Shown in pieces: positions 1 through 7,673 of a stretch of DNA of 64,000 nucleotides; the first letter of the stretch is position 1, and every line of letters begins with the position of its first letter. The translations under genes and the position numbers were made by a program. Source of the stretch: Nocardioides sp. cx-173 (GTDB taxonomy: Bacteria > Actinomycetota > Actinomycetes > Propionibacteriales > Nocardioidaceae); NCBI RefSeq assembly GCF_021117365.1, contig NZ_CP088262.1, forward strand, positions 806,001-870,000. Reading direction: 5' to 3'. Below the pieces are notes generated by a model, which had not been told where the DNA came from, searched no databases, and worked only from the letters and a program-made list of their open reading frames with translations.

Positions 1-1131
1 CTGGACGAGTGGACGCCGGTCATCTCCGGCTCGGAGCTGGGCGAGCACCCCTACGAGCCGATCACGCACGCCTCCCAGGCGGCGGCGGCGAGCTACGGCG
101 ACGACCTGCGCATCTCGTGGCGCCATCGCAGCGAGCGGTACGCCGAGAAGCTGGCCACGCCGGACACCTCGGTCGCCGACCTCATCGGCGACGTCGACCC
201 GATGAAGGTGGCGGAGGGCCGCTCGCTCGGCGACGTCGAGACCATCCACTTCGGCCTGATCCCGCGCAGCCACCGCGGCATCGTCGCGATCAACGAGCTC
301 CCCGACCTCGCCGAGCGCATCCAGGTCGCGATGCTCAACGTGATGGAGGAGCGCGACATCCAGATCCGCGGCTACGTCCTGCGGCTGCCGCTCGACGTCC
401 TGGTCGTGGCCAGCGCCAACCCCGAGGACTACACCAACCGCGGCCGGATCATCACCCCGCTCAAGGACCGGTTCGGCGCCGAGATCCGCACCCACTACCC
501 GAACGAGCTCGACGCCGAGATCGCGGTGATCCGGCAGGAGGCCGACCTCGTCGCCGAGGTCCCGGACTACCTGGTCGAGATCCTGGCCCGCTTCACCCGC
601 AACCTGCGCGAGTCGTCCTCGGTCGACCAGCGCAGCGGCGTCTCGGCCCGCTTCGCGATCGCCGGCGCCGAGACCATCGCTGCCGCGGCGATCCACCGCG
701 CCACCGTCCGGGGCGAGGACGCGGCCGTGGCCCGCGTCGTCGACCTGGAGACCGCGGTCGACGTCCTGGGCGGCAAGATCGAGTTCGAGTCGGGCGAGGA
801 GGGCCGCGAGGACGAGATCCTGACGCACCTGCTGCGCACCGCCACCGCCGAGACCGTCCGGGCCCACTTCCGCGGCCTCGACCTCGGGCTGCTGGTCGAC
901 GCGATCGAGTCCGGCGCGATGGTCACCACGGGCGAGCAGGTCACCGCCCGCGACTTCCTGACCGGGCTGCCGGTGCTGGGGGAGTCGGAGCTCTACGACG
1001 ACATCTGCGACCGGCTCGACGCCACCAACGACGGCCAGCGCGCCGGCGCTATCGAGCTCGCCCTCGAGGGCCTCTACCTCGCCCGCAGGATCGGCAAGGA
1101 CTCCGACGGATCCGAGACCGTCTATGGCTAG
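1..1131 (+). CDS. AAA+ ATPase, ChlI/MoxR-like (5' end outside window)
   Basis: The gene enters the window already open in frame 1, so the N-terminus with the Walker A loop is missing; at least 376 residues remain. A Walker B-like stretch (GIVAINELPDL) is followed by a line typical of magnesium-chelatase subunit I and MoxR ATPases (QVAMLNVMEERDIQIRGY) and by a sensor-1-like segment (VVASANPEDYTNRGRI). Its stop overlaps the ATG of the von Willebrand factor A gene by 8 bases, so the two are translationally coupled and probably form an ATPase/VWA pair like ChlI-ChlD or MoxR-CoxE. Such pairs insert cofactors or remodel proteins in the cytoplasm; the target here is unknown. An internal ATG at residue 68 is not the real start because coding-quality sequence continues upstream. 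Confidence 0.85.
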   Translation: MDEWTPVISGSELGEHPYEPITHASQAAAASYGDDLRISWRHRSERYAEKLATPDTSVADLIGDVDPMKVAEGRSLGDVETIHFGLIPRSHRGIVAINELPDLAERIQVAMLNVMEERDIQIRGYVLRLPLDVLVVASANPEDYTNRGRIITPLKDRFGAEIRTHYPNELDAEIAVIRQEADLVAEVPDYLVEILARFTRNLRESSSVDQRSGVSARFAIAGAETIAAAAIHRATVRGEDAAVARVVDLETAVDVLGGKIEFESGEEGREDEILTHLLRTATAETVRAHFRGLDLGLLVDAIESGAMVTTGEQVTARDFLTGLPVLGESELYDDICDRLDATNDGQRAGAIELALEGLYLARRIGKDSDGSETVYG

Positions 1132-3166
1132 GTCCCGCGCCAGCCGCTTCCGGCGCTACGACGGCGGCGACCCGCTCGCGCCGCCGGTCGACCTCGCCGA
1201 GGCGCTCGACGCCATCGGCGAGGACGTGATGGCCGGCTACAGCCCTGAGCGGGCCATGCGGGAGTTCCTGCGCCGCGGTGGCAAGGACCAGCAGGGCCTG
1301 GACGACCTGGCCCGGCGCGTGGCCGAGAGGCGCCGCGACCTGCTCCAGCGTCACAACCTGGACGGCACCCTGCAGGAGGTCAAGGAGCTCCTCGACCACG
1401 CCGTGCTCGAGGAGCGCAAGCAGCTCGCCCGGGACGCGATGATGGACGACGCCGAGCGGGCCTTCGCCGAGATGCGCCTGGAGAACCTCCCCGACTCCAC
1501 CTCCGCGGCGGTCAGCGAGCTCTCCGACTACCAGTGGCAGAGCCGCGAGGCCCGCGAGGACTACGAGAAGATCAAGGACCTGCTCGGCCGCGAGATGCTC
1601 GACCAGCGCTTCGCCGGGATGAAGCAGGCCCTCGAGAACGCCACCGACGAGGACCGCGCCGCGGTCAACGAGATGCTGCAGGACCTCAACGGCCTGCTGG
1701 AGAAGCACCACCGCGGCGAGGACACCACCGCGGACTTCGACGAGTTCATGGACAAGCACGGGGACTTCTTCCCGGAGAACCCGCAGAACATCGACGAGCT
1801 CCTCGACGCCCTCGCCCAGCGGGCCGCCGCCGCCCAGCGGATGCGCAACTCGATGACCCAGGAGCAGCGCGACGAGCTCGACGCGCTGGCGGCGCAGGCG
1901 TTCGGCTCGCCCGAGCTCATGCAGTCGCTCGCGCAGCTCGACGCCAACCTCCAGTCGCTGCGTCCCGGCGAGGACTGGGGCGGCTCCGAGCGGCTCGAAG
2001 GCGAGGAGGGGCTCGGCCTCGGCGACGGGACCGGCGTACTCCAGGACCTGGCGGACCTCGACGCCCTCTCCGAGCAGCTCTCGCAGTCCTACGGCGGCGC
2101 CCGCATGGACGACGTCGACCTGGACAAGCTGTCCCGTCAGCTCGGCGACCAGGCGGCGGTCGATGCGCGCACCCTCAAGGAGCTCGAACGCGCCCTGCGC
2201 GACAGCGGCACCCTGCGCCGCGACTCCAGCGGCCAGCTCAAGCTCACCCCCAAGGCGATGCGCCAGCTGGGCAAGGCGCTGCTCAAGGACGTCGCCGACA
2301 AGATGTCGGGGCGCCAGGGGCAGCGCGACCTGCGCCAGGCCGGGGCCGCGGGCGAGCGCTCCGGCGGCACCCGCGAGTGGGCCTTCGGCGACACCGAGCC
2401 CTGGGACGTGACCCGCACCGTCACCAACGCCGTGATCCGCACCGTCTCCGAGGGCGGCGACGCCAGCCACGGCGTCCGGCTCGAGATCGGCGACGTCGAG
2501 GTCACCGAGACCGAGGCCCGCACCCAGGCCTGCGTGGCGCTGCTCGTCGACACGTCGTTCTCGATGGCGATGGACGGCCGCTGGGTGCCGATGAAGCGCA
2601 CGGCGCTGGCGCTGCACACGCTGATCAAGTCGCGCTTCCGCGGGGACGCCCTGCAGCTGATCTCGTTCGGGCGGCACGCGCAGGTGATGGACATCGAGGA
2701 GCTCACGGCGCTCGACGCGATGTGGGACAAGGGCACCAACCTGCACCACGCGCTGCTGCTGGCCAACCGCCACTTCCGCAAGCACCCCAACGCCCAGCCG
2801 GTGCTGCTGATCGTCACCGACGGCGAGCCGACCTCCCACCTGGAGGCCGACGGCGAGGTCTACTTCTCCTACCCCCCGCACCCGCTGACCGTCGCGTACG
2901 CCGTACGCGAGCTCGACAACGCCGGCCGGCTGGGCGCCCACACGACGTTCTTCCGCCTCGGCGAGGACCCCGGCCTGGCTCGATTCATCGACTCCATGGC
3001 CAAGCGCGTCGACGGCAGCGTGGTGGCCCCCGAGCTCGACGACCTCGGCGCCGCGGTCGTGGGCTCCTACCTCGGCTCCCGCCAGGGCGGCAGCAGCCCC
3101 ATGGGCGACCTGCGCGGTGCCTACGGCGACTGGTTCGGCGGCCGCGGCTTCTGGGCCGGCGGCTGA
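1124..3166 (+). CDS. von Willebrand factor A domain protein, partner of the AAA+ ATPase
   Basis: 680 residues. The N-terminal two thirds are acidic and helix-rich, with many charged heptad-like runs and no membrane segment. The C-terminal VWA domain carries a metal-ion-dependent adhesion site, DTSFS at residues 476-480, followed by a threonine in the DKGTNLHHAL region and an aspartate in VTDGEPT. The ATG at 1124 lies inside the end of the ATPase gene (8-base overlap). ATPase plus VWA gene pairs usually form one cytoplasmic machine in which VWA recruits the substrate through Mg2+. The C-terminus is glycine-rich. The exact substrate cannot be told from sequence. It converges with the next gene with 7 bases between the stops. 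Confidence 0.85.
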   Translation: MARSRASRFRRYDGGDPLAPPVDLAEALDAIGEDVMAGYSPERAMREFLRRGGKDQQGLDDLARRVAERRRDLLQRHNLDGTLQEVKELLDHAVLEERKQLARDAMMDDAERAFAEMRLENLPDSTSAAVSELSDYQWQSREAREDYEKIKDLLGREMLDQRFAGMKQALENATDEDRAAVNEMLQDLNGLLEKHHRGEDTTADFDEFMDKHGDFFPENPQNIDELLDALAQRAAAAQRMRNSMTQEQRDELDALAAQAFGSPELMQSLAQLDANLQSLRPGEDWGGSERLEGEEGLGLGDGTGVLQDLADLDALSEQLSQSYGGARMDDVDLDKLSRQLGDQAAVDARTLKELERALRDSGTLRRDSSGQLKLTPKAMRQLGKALLKDVADKMSGRQGQRDLRQAGAAGERSGGTREWAFGDTEPWDVTRTVTNAVIRTVSEGGDASHGVRLEIGDVEVTETEARTQACVALLVDTSFSMAMDGRWVPMKRTALALHTLIKSRFRGDALQLISFGRHAQVMDIEELTALDAMWDKGTNLHHALLLANRHFRKHPNAQPVLLIVTDGEPTSHLEADGEVYFSYPPHPLTVAYAVRELDNAGRLGAHTTFFRLGEDPGLARFIDSMAKRVDGSVVAPELDDLGAAVVGSYLGSRQGGSSPMGDLRGAYGDWFGGRGFWAGG

Positions 3167-3173
3167 TCCATCG

Positions 3174-4025
3174 TCAGTGGGGTGCGCGGAGCAGTCGGGC
3201 GAGCTCCTCGACGCCGTCGACCAGTCGCGGGGCCGGGCGCGCCCAAGAGGCGTCGGCGTCGACGGCGTGCACGGGTACGCCGGGCGGCAGGACGCCCCTG
3301 GTGACCAGCTCGTCGGCGAGGGCCTGGGCTCCGTCGAGGTCGTAGCCGCAGGGCGCGACGATGACGACGTCGGGGCGGGCGTCGTGGACGGCCTGCCAGG
3401 TGACGCGCACGGAATTCGCCCCCGCGGTGCCGAGGGCGACCTCGCCACCCGCGGCCTCGATCATCTCCGGGATCCAGTGGCCCGGAGCGAACGGCGGGTC
3501 GGTCCACTCCAGCAGGGCGACGCGCGGTCGCGGCCCGGCGGGTACGCCGGCGCGCACCGCCGCCAGCCGGTCTCGCAGCGACGTGACCAGCGCGTCGGCC
3601 TCGCCCTCGTGGCCGGTGGCCTTGCCGAGCACCAGGACCGAGTCGAGCACGTCCTCCAGCGTGTGCGGGTCGTGCGTCAGCACGTCCGCCGTACAGCCCA
3701 GGTGCGCGAGCGCGTCGTCCACGACCGAGACGTCGACCGCGCAGACCGCGCACAGGTCCTGGGTGACGACCAGGTCGGCGTCCAGGCCGGCGAGGGCGCC
3801 CGCGTCGAGGCGGTACAGGTCCTCCCCGCGCGCCACCGCCTCCGACACGAACGCGTCGATCTCCGCCGGGGTCAGGCCCGCCGGCATCGCGGAGCTCGAC
3901 ACGACCCGACGCGTCCGGGCCTCGCGTGGGAAGTCGCACTCAAAGGTCACGCCGACCACAGCGTCCCCCGCGCCCAGGGCGAAGAGGATCTCGGTAGTGG
4001 CGGGCAACAGCGACACGATGCGCAC
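3174..4025 (-). CDS. BtuF-like cobalamin-binding periplasmic-fold protein
   Basis: 283 residues of the helical-backbone binding-protein family (BtuF/FhuD/TroA type), starting with a typical first strand, RIVSLLPATTEILFALG, and containing VVTQDLCAVCAVD as in cobalamin-binding members. Unlike classical binding proteins it has no signal peptide or lipobox: the fold begins at residue 2. The GTG start is supported by a -10 box, TAGGGT on this strand, 6 bases upstream, which indicates a leaderless mRNA. No BtuC or BtuD gene is nearby. It may bind corrinoid in the cytoplasm, or a signal-less start may have been kept in this subfamily. The ligand is inferred from family resemblance. Confidence 0.75.
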   Translation of the reverse strand: MRIVSLLPATTEILFALGAGDAVVGVTFECDFPREARTRRVVSSSAMPAGLTPAEIDAFVSEAVARGEDLYRLDAGALAGLDADLVVTQDLCAVCAVDVSVVDDALAHLGCTADVLTHDPHTLEDVLDSVLVLGKATGHEGEADALVTSLRDRLAAVRAGVPAGPRPRVALLEWTDPPFAPGHWIPEMIEAAGGEVALGTAGANSVRVTWQAVHDARPDVVIVAPCGYDLDGAQALADELVTRGVLPPGVPVHAVDADASWARPAPRLVDGVEELARLLRAPH

Positions 4026-4031
4026 GCATCC

Positions 4032-4041
4032 ACCCTAGGGT
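4032..4041. promoter_or_regulatory. Shared palindromic -10 box of two divergent leaderless genes
   Basis: The 10-base palindrome ACCCTAGGGT sits in the 23-base gap between two divergent GTG starts. Read rightward, TAGGGT (4036-4041) ends 7 bases before the azlC-like GTG. Read leftward, TAGGGT (4037-4032) ends 6 bases before the BtuF-like GTG. Both distances are those expected of a -10 element serving a leaderless transcript, so one palindrome appears to serve both directions. Confidence 0.55.
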
Positions 4042-4048
4042 TGGGCGC

Positions 4049-4699
4049 GTGAACGAGGCGTTTCGTCGGGGGGTGCGCCTGGGTGTGCCCTTCTCCCTGG
4101 CCGGCTTCCTGATCTCGCTGTCGTTCGGCGTGCTGGCGGTGCGCTCGGGCTTCACGCCGCTCCAGGCGATCGTGATGTCGGCGGTCGTCCACGCCGGCTC
4201 GGCGCAGTTCGCGGGGCTCTCCATCGTGGACGCAGGCGGCGGCGCGCTGCCCGGCGTCCTCGCCGGAAGCCTCATGAACGCCCGTTTCCTGGCCATGGGC
4301 ATCGCGATCGCGCCGTCCCTGACCGGGGGACCGCTGCGCCGGGCCGTCGAGGCCCAGGCGGTCGTCGACCCGTCGTGGGCGCTCGCCAACCAGGGCGACG
4401 GGACCTTCGACCGGTGGCAGCTGATCGGCTCCACCGTGCCGCAGTACGTCGGGTGGGTCTCCGGCACCGTGGTCGGCGCCTTCGCGGGCGACCTGCTCGG
4501 CGACACCGACCGCTTCGGGCTGGACGCGATCTTCCCGACCTTCTTCGCCGGCCTGCTGCTCGCCGAGCTGCGCAACCCCCGCGCGCGCCCGGTGGCGCTC
4601 ACGGGCGCCCTGATCGCGCTGGCGCTGGTGCCGTTCACGCCGCCGGGGATCCCGATCCTGGCGGCGTCCGCCGCCGCGCTGGTGGGGCTGCGCCGATGA
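4049..4699 (+). CDS. azlC: AzlC family branched-chain amino acid exporter, large subunit
   Basis: 216 residues, a hydrophobic protein with several membrane spans and the AzlC hallmark region GFTPLQAIVMSAVVHAGSAQF near residues 35-55. AzlC acts in the cytoplasmic membrane with a small AzlD partner to export branched-chain amino acids or their analogues (family knowledge). The partner follows directly with an ATGA overlap, so the pair is complete. The GTG start has no Shine-Dalgarno sequence but a -10 box 7 bases upstream. The exact substrate is inferred. Confidence 0.88.
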   Translation: MNEAFRRGVRLGVPFSLAGFLISLSFGVLAVRSGFTPLQAIVMSAVVHAGSAQFAGLSIVDAGGGALPGVLAGSLMNARFLAMGIAIAPSLTGGPLRRAVEAQAVVDPSWALANQGDGTFDRWQLIGSTVPQYVGWVSGTVVGAFAGDLLGDTDRFGLDAIFPTFFAGLLLAELRNPRARPVALTGALIALALVPFTPPGIPILAASAAALVGLRR

Positions 4700-5001
4700 C
4701 CGTCTGGCTGCTCATCGGTGGGATGGCCGTGCTCACCGCGGTGATCAAGGCGGCGGGACCGGTCCTGCTCGGCGGGCGCGAGCTGCCGGCCCGGGCCATG
4801 GGGGTCGTGGCCCTGATGCCGCCGGTCCTGCTCACCGCGCTCGTCGTGACCTCGACCCTGTCCGACGGGCGCCGGATCACCGTGGATGCCAGTGTGGTGG
4901 GCGTCGCCGCCGGCGCGCTGCTGCTGTGGCGCCGCTGCCCCTTGGTGCTCGCCGTCCTCGTCGCGGCCGGGGTGACCGCGCTGGTCCGCGCCCTGGCCTG
5001 A
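4696..5001 (+). CDS. azlD: AzlD family branched-chain amino acid exporter, small subunit
   Basis: 101 residues with about four hydrophobic segments, the usual size for AzlD. The first segment contains TAVIKAAGPVLLGGRELP, and a middle segment ALMPPVLLTALVVTSTL matches the family pattern. The start ATG overlaps the azlC stop in an ATGA, which implies translational coupling and a fixed ratio of the two membrane subunits. No separate promoter is visible. Confidence 0.85.
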   Translation: MTVWLLIGGMAVLTAVIKAAGPVLLGGRELPARAMGVVALMPPVLLTALVVTSTLSDGRRITVDASVVGVAAGALLLWRRCPLVLAVLVAAGVTALVRALA

Positions 5002-5014
5002 CTACGGTGTTCGC

Positions 5015-5794
5015 GTGGACGACCCGACCCTGACGGTGCTCGCGCTGCTCGGGCTCGCGGCGCTCGTGGCGGGCTACGTCGACGCGGTCGTGGGCGGTGG
5101 CGGCCTGGTGCAGCTGCCCGCCCTGCTGCTGGGCCTCCCGGACGCGACCCCGGTGCAGATCCTCGCCACCAACAAGCTGGCGTCGTTCTGCGGCACCACC
5201 GTCAGCTCGGCGACGTACTACCGCCGGATCAAGCCGGACCCGCGCACGTTCCTGCCGCTGATGCTCCTGGCGTTCCTCGGCTCGGCCAGCGGCGCCGGGA
5301 TCGCGTTCCTGATCCCGCGCTCGGCGTTCGACCCGATCGTCCTCGTCGTCCTGGTCGCCGTCGGGGCCTACGTCGTGCTCAAGCCGGGGCTCGGCGGCCG
5401 GACCGCCCTGCGCTTCGCCGGGCGCCGGCACACGGTCGCCGCGATGGCCATCGGCTTCGTGATCGGCTTCTACGACGGCGCGCTGGGCCCGGGCACCGGC
5501 AGCTTCTTCGTGTTCACCCTGGTCGGCCTGCTCGGCTACTCGTTCCTGGAGGGCTCCGCCAAGGCCCGCCTGGCCAACTGGGCCACCAACCTCGGCGCCC
5601 TGGTGGTCTTCGTCCCCCAGGGCGTCATGCTCTGGAAGATCGGTCTCGTGCTCGGCGTGGCCAACCTGGTCGGCGGCTACCTCGGCGCCCGTACGGCGGT
5701 CGCGCGCGGCGCGGGGTTCGTCCGGGCGTTCTTCATCGTGGTCGTGTCCGGGTTCGTCATCCGCATCGGCGGGGGGCTGGTCGGCCTGTGGTGA
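5015..5794 (+). CDS. TSUP (TauE/SafE) family permease
   Basis: 259 residues, about eight membrane spans in two repeated halves. Family marks are GYVDAVVGGGGLVQLPALL near residues 20-38 and GFYDGALGPGTGSFF near residues 150-165. TSUP proteins move sulfite, sulfonates or other organosulfur anions across the cytoplasmic membrane; the substrate here is not evident. The GTG start follows TACGGT (5003-5008) by 6 bases, so it is probably leaderless and can be transcribed apart from azlCD, only 13 bases upstream. It overlaps the next gene by 4 bases. Confidence 0.87.
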   Translation: MDDPTLTVLALLGLAALVAGYVDAVVGGGGLVQLPALLLGLPDATPVQILATNKLASFCGTTVSSATYYRRIKPDPRTFLPLMLLAFLGSASGAGIAFLIPRSAFDPIVLVVLVAVGAYVVLKPGLGGRTALRFAGRRHTVAAMAIGFVIGFYDGALGPGTGSFFVFTLVGLLGYSFLEGSAKARLANWATNLGALVVFVPQGVMLWKIGLVLGVANLVGGYLGARTAVARGAGFVRAFFIVVVSGFVIRIGGGLVGLW

Positions 5795-6423
5795 CCAGCT
5801 ACCTCACGATCGCCCGCGACGCGCAGGCCGAGATCGAGGTGCGCCGCTCGCGCTTCCTCTGCACGCTGGCGCGGGTCGAGACCGAGGAGGCCGCGCGCGC
5901 GGTCGTCGCGGGGCTGCGCAGCGAGCACCACGACGCTCGCCACCACTGCTCGGCCTTCGTCCTCGGGCCAGGCGGGGCGGTCGAGCGGTCCAGCGACGAC
6001 GGCGAGCCGTCCGGCACGGCGGGGGCGCCGATGCTGGAGGTCCTGCGCGGTCAGGGGGTCAGCGACGTGGTGGCGGTCGTGACCCGCTGGTTCGGCGGCA
6101 CGCTGCTGGGCGCCGGCGGCCTGGTCCGCGCCTACGGCGACGCCGTGCGCGCGGGGCTCGAGGTCGCCGGAACGCTCCGCCGCGACCTGGTCCGGGAGCT
6201 GGCGCTCGAGGTCGGGCACGCCGACGCCGGACGGGTCGAGAGCGAGCTGCGCAGCCGGGGGTTCGTGGTGCTCGACGCGACGTACGGCGCCACGGTGTCG
6301 CTGCTGCTCGGGGCGCCCCCCGACGACGTGGAGCGGCTGCACGCGGCCGTGGCGGAGCTGACGTCCGGGGCGGGTCTCGCCGAGCCGGTGGGGGATCGGT
6401 GGGTCGATAGCATGGGAGTGTGA
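5791..6423 (+). CDS. YigZ/IMPACT family protein
   Basis: 210 residues. The N-terminal domain is an IMPACT/YigZ fold: RRSRFLCTLARVETEEAA, then HHDARHHCSAFVLG and DDGEPSGTAGAPMLEVL, then VTRWFGGTLLGAGGLVRAYGDAV in pieces that mark the family. The C-terminal domain is the YigZ DUF1949 ferredoxin-like domain. The function in bacteria is unclear; the eukaryotic relative regulates translation through GCN1. I prefer the GTG at 5791, which makes a GTGA overlap with the permease stop; a second GTG one codon upstream (5788) is equally readable. Confidence 0.88.
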   Translation: MTSYLTIARDAQAEIEVRRSRFLCTLARVETEEAARAVVAGLRSEHHDARHHCSAFVLGPGGAVERSSDDGEPSGTAGAPMLEVLRGQGVSDVVAVVTRWFGGTLLGAGGLVRAYGDAVRAGLEVAGTLRRDLVRELALEVGHADAGRVESELRSRGFVVLDATYGATVSLLLGAPPDDVERLHAAVAELTSGAGLAEPVGDRWVDSMGV

Positions 6424-7139
6424 CGTGGCTCACGGCGTTCCTCGACCTGCCCGCCGACGAGGTGGACGGGGCGACCGCGTTCTGGGCCGGGGTGACCGGC
6501 TACGCCGTCTCGCCGCCGCGCGGGCCGTCCGGGGAGTTCGTCAGCCTGGTGCCGCCCGACGGCGACGTCCACCTGAAGCTGCAGCGCCTGGGGGAGGGAC
6601 CGCGCCGGCTCCACCTCGACGTGCACGTGCCCGACCCCGACCAGGCCGCCCTACGGGCGGAGCGGCTGGGGGCCACGGTCCTCCACCGCAGCGAGCACGG
6701 CTACGTCGTGCTGTCGTCTCCCGGCGGCCTGACCCACTGCCTCGTCGGGCACGCCGGCGCGCGGCGCGCCCCGCCGGCCGACTGGGGCGCCCACCGCTCC
6801 GCGGTCGACCAGGTCTGTCTGGACGTGCCCCCGTCGGCGTACGTGCGGGAGACCGAGTTCTGGACGGCCCTCACCGGCTGGGCCTTCGAGCCGCACGAGA
6901 ACGAGGAGTTCGACAGCCTGGCCCGCCCGTCCGGGGCGCCGCTGCGCGTGTTGTTCCAGAAGCTGCGGGCCGAGCAGGAGCAGGTGAGCGCGCACCTCGA
7001 CCTGTCGACCACCGACCGCGCCGCCGAGACCACACGGCATGAGGCACTGGGCGCCCTGGCGGTGTCGATCCGCGGGCGGTGGACGGTGCTGCAGCCGCCC
7101 GCCGGCGGAGTCTACTGCATCACCGACCGCACCCCCTAG
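6420..7139 (+). CDS. Two-domain VOC (glyoxalase/bleomycin-resistance fold) protein
   Basis: 239 residues built of two vicinal-oxygen-chelate modules, residues 1-110 and 120-235. Each has the pattern of an early FW (AFWAGVTGYAVSPP and EFWTALTGWAFEPH) followed by a conserved strand with LHLDVHVPD or AHLDLSTTD. VOC proteins are metal-dependent lyases, dioxygenases or binding proteins; the substrate is not recognisable. The GTG start lies 6 bases after TAGCAT (6408-6413), a leaderless arrangement, and shares 4 bases with the end of the YigZ gene. Confidence 0.82.
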   Translation: MTWLTAFLDLPADEVDGATAFWAGVTGYAVSPPRGPSGEFVSLVPPDGDVHLKLQRLGEGPRRLHLDVHVPDPDQAALRAERLGATVLHRSEHGYVVLSSPGGLTHCLVGHAGARRAPPADWGAHRSAVDQVCLDVPPSAYVRETEFWTALTGWAFEPHENEEFDSLARPSGAPLRVLFQKLRAEQEQVSAHLDLSTTDRAAETTRHEALGALAVSIRGRWTVLQPPAGGVYCITDRTP

Positions 7140-7148
7140 GTTCAGCAC

Positions 7149-7670
7149 ATGGACCGCCAGCAGCGACGCTTCCCGCCCACCGACGCCGACGAGCGCACGA
7201 CCCTCCTGGCCTACCTCGACTACCACCGCGACACGCTGCGGATCAAGACCGCCGGCCTCGACGCGGCGCAGCTGGACATCCCGCACCCGCCCTCCGAGCT
7301 CACCCTGGGCGGCCTGCTGAAGCACCTCGCCTACGTCGAGAACTGGTGGTTCCGCTCCGTCATGGCCGGCCACACCGACGAGCCGTGGGCCTCGGTCGAC
7401 TGGGCCGCCGACGAGGACTGGGACTGGCACAGCGCCACGAACGACACCCCCGCCCAGCTGCGCGACCTCTTCGACGCCGAGGTCGCCCGGGCCGACGCCG
7501 TCATCGCCGCCTACGAGAGCCTCGACGCCGTGGCCGTCCGGCCCAACCGCCGCACCGGCGGCTACTACAACCTGCGCTGGATCGTGCTCCACATGATCGA
7601 GGAGTACGCGCGGCACAACGGCCATGCCGACCTGATCCGGCAGGCGGTCGACGGCGCGGTGGGTGAGTAG
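7149..7670 (+). CDS. DinB/DUF664 family protein
   Basis: 173 residues, a four-helix DinB-like protein of the DUF664 branch. Family-type signals are the DERTTLLAYLDYHRDTLRIK start, LGGLLKHLAYVENWWF with the metal-binding His near residue 58, and LRWIVLHMIEEYARHNGHAD near the C-terminus with two further histidines. Relatives are metal-dependent thiol-S-transferases, and many in Actinobacteria use mycothiol; mca in this window shows that mycothiol is made here. The ATG follows TAGGTT by 6 bases, and the TAG of that box is also the stop codon of the VOC gene. Confidence 0.85.
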   Translation: MDRQQRRFPPTDADERTTLLAYLDYHRDTLRIKTAGLDAAQLDIPHPPSELTLGGLLKHLAYVENWWFRSVMAGHTDEPWASVDWAADEDWDWHSATNDTPAQLRDLFDAEVARADAVIAAYESLDAVAVRPNRRTGGYYNLRWIVLHMIEEYARHNGHADLIRQAVDGAVGE

Positions 7671-7673
7671 GCC

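Noticed and set aside
1049-3448. 799-codon open frame on the minus strand
   Set aside because: It runs antisense through the VWA gene and into the BtuF-like gene. It is a GC-rich shadow with low-complexity Leu/Val/Gly/Glu composition, while the plus-strand frame carries the VWA motifs.
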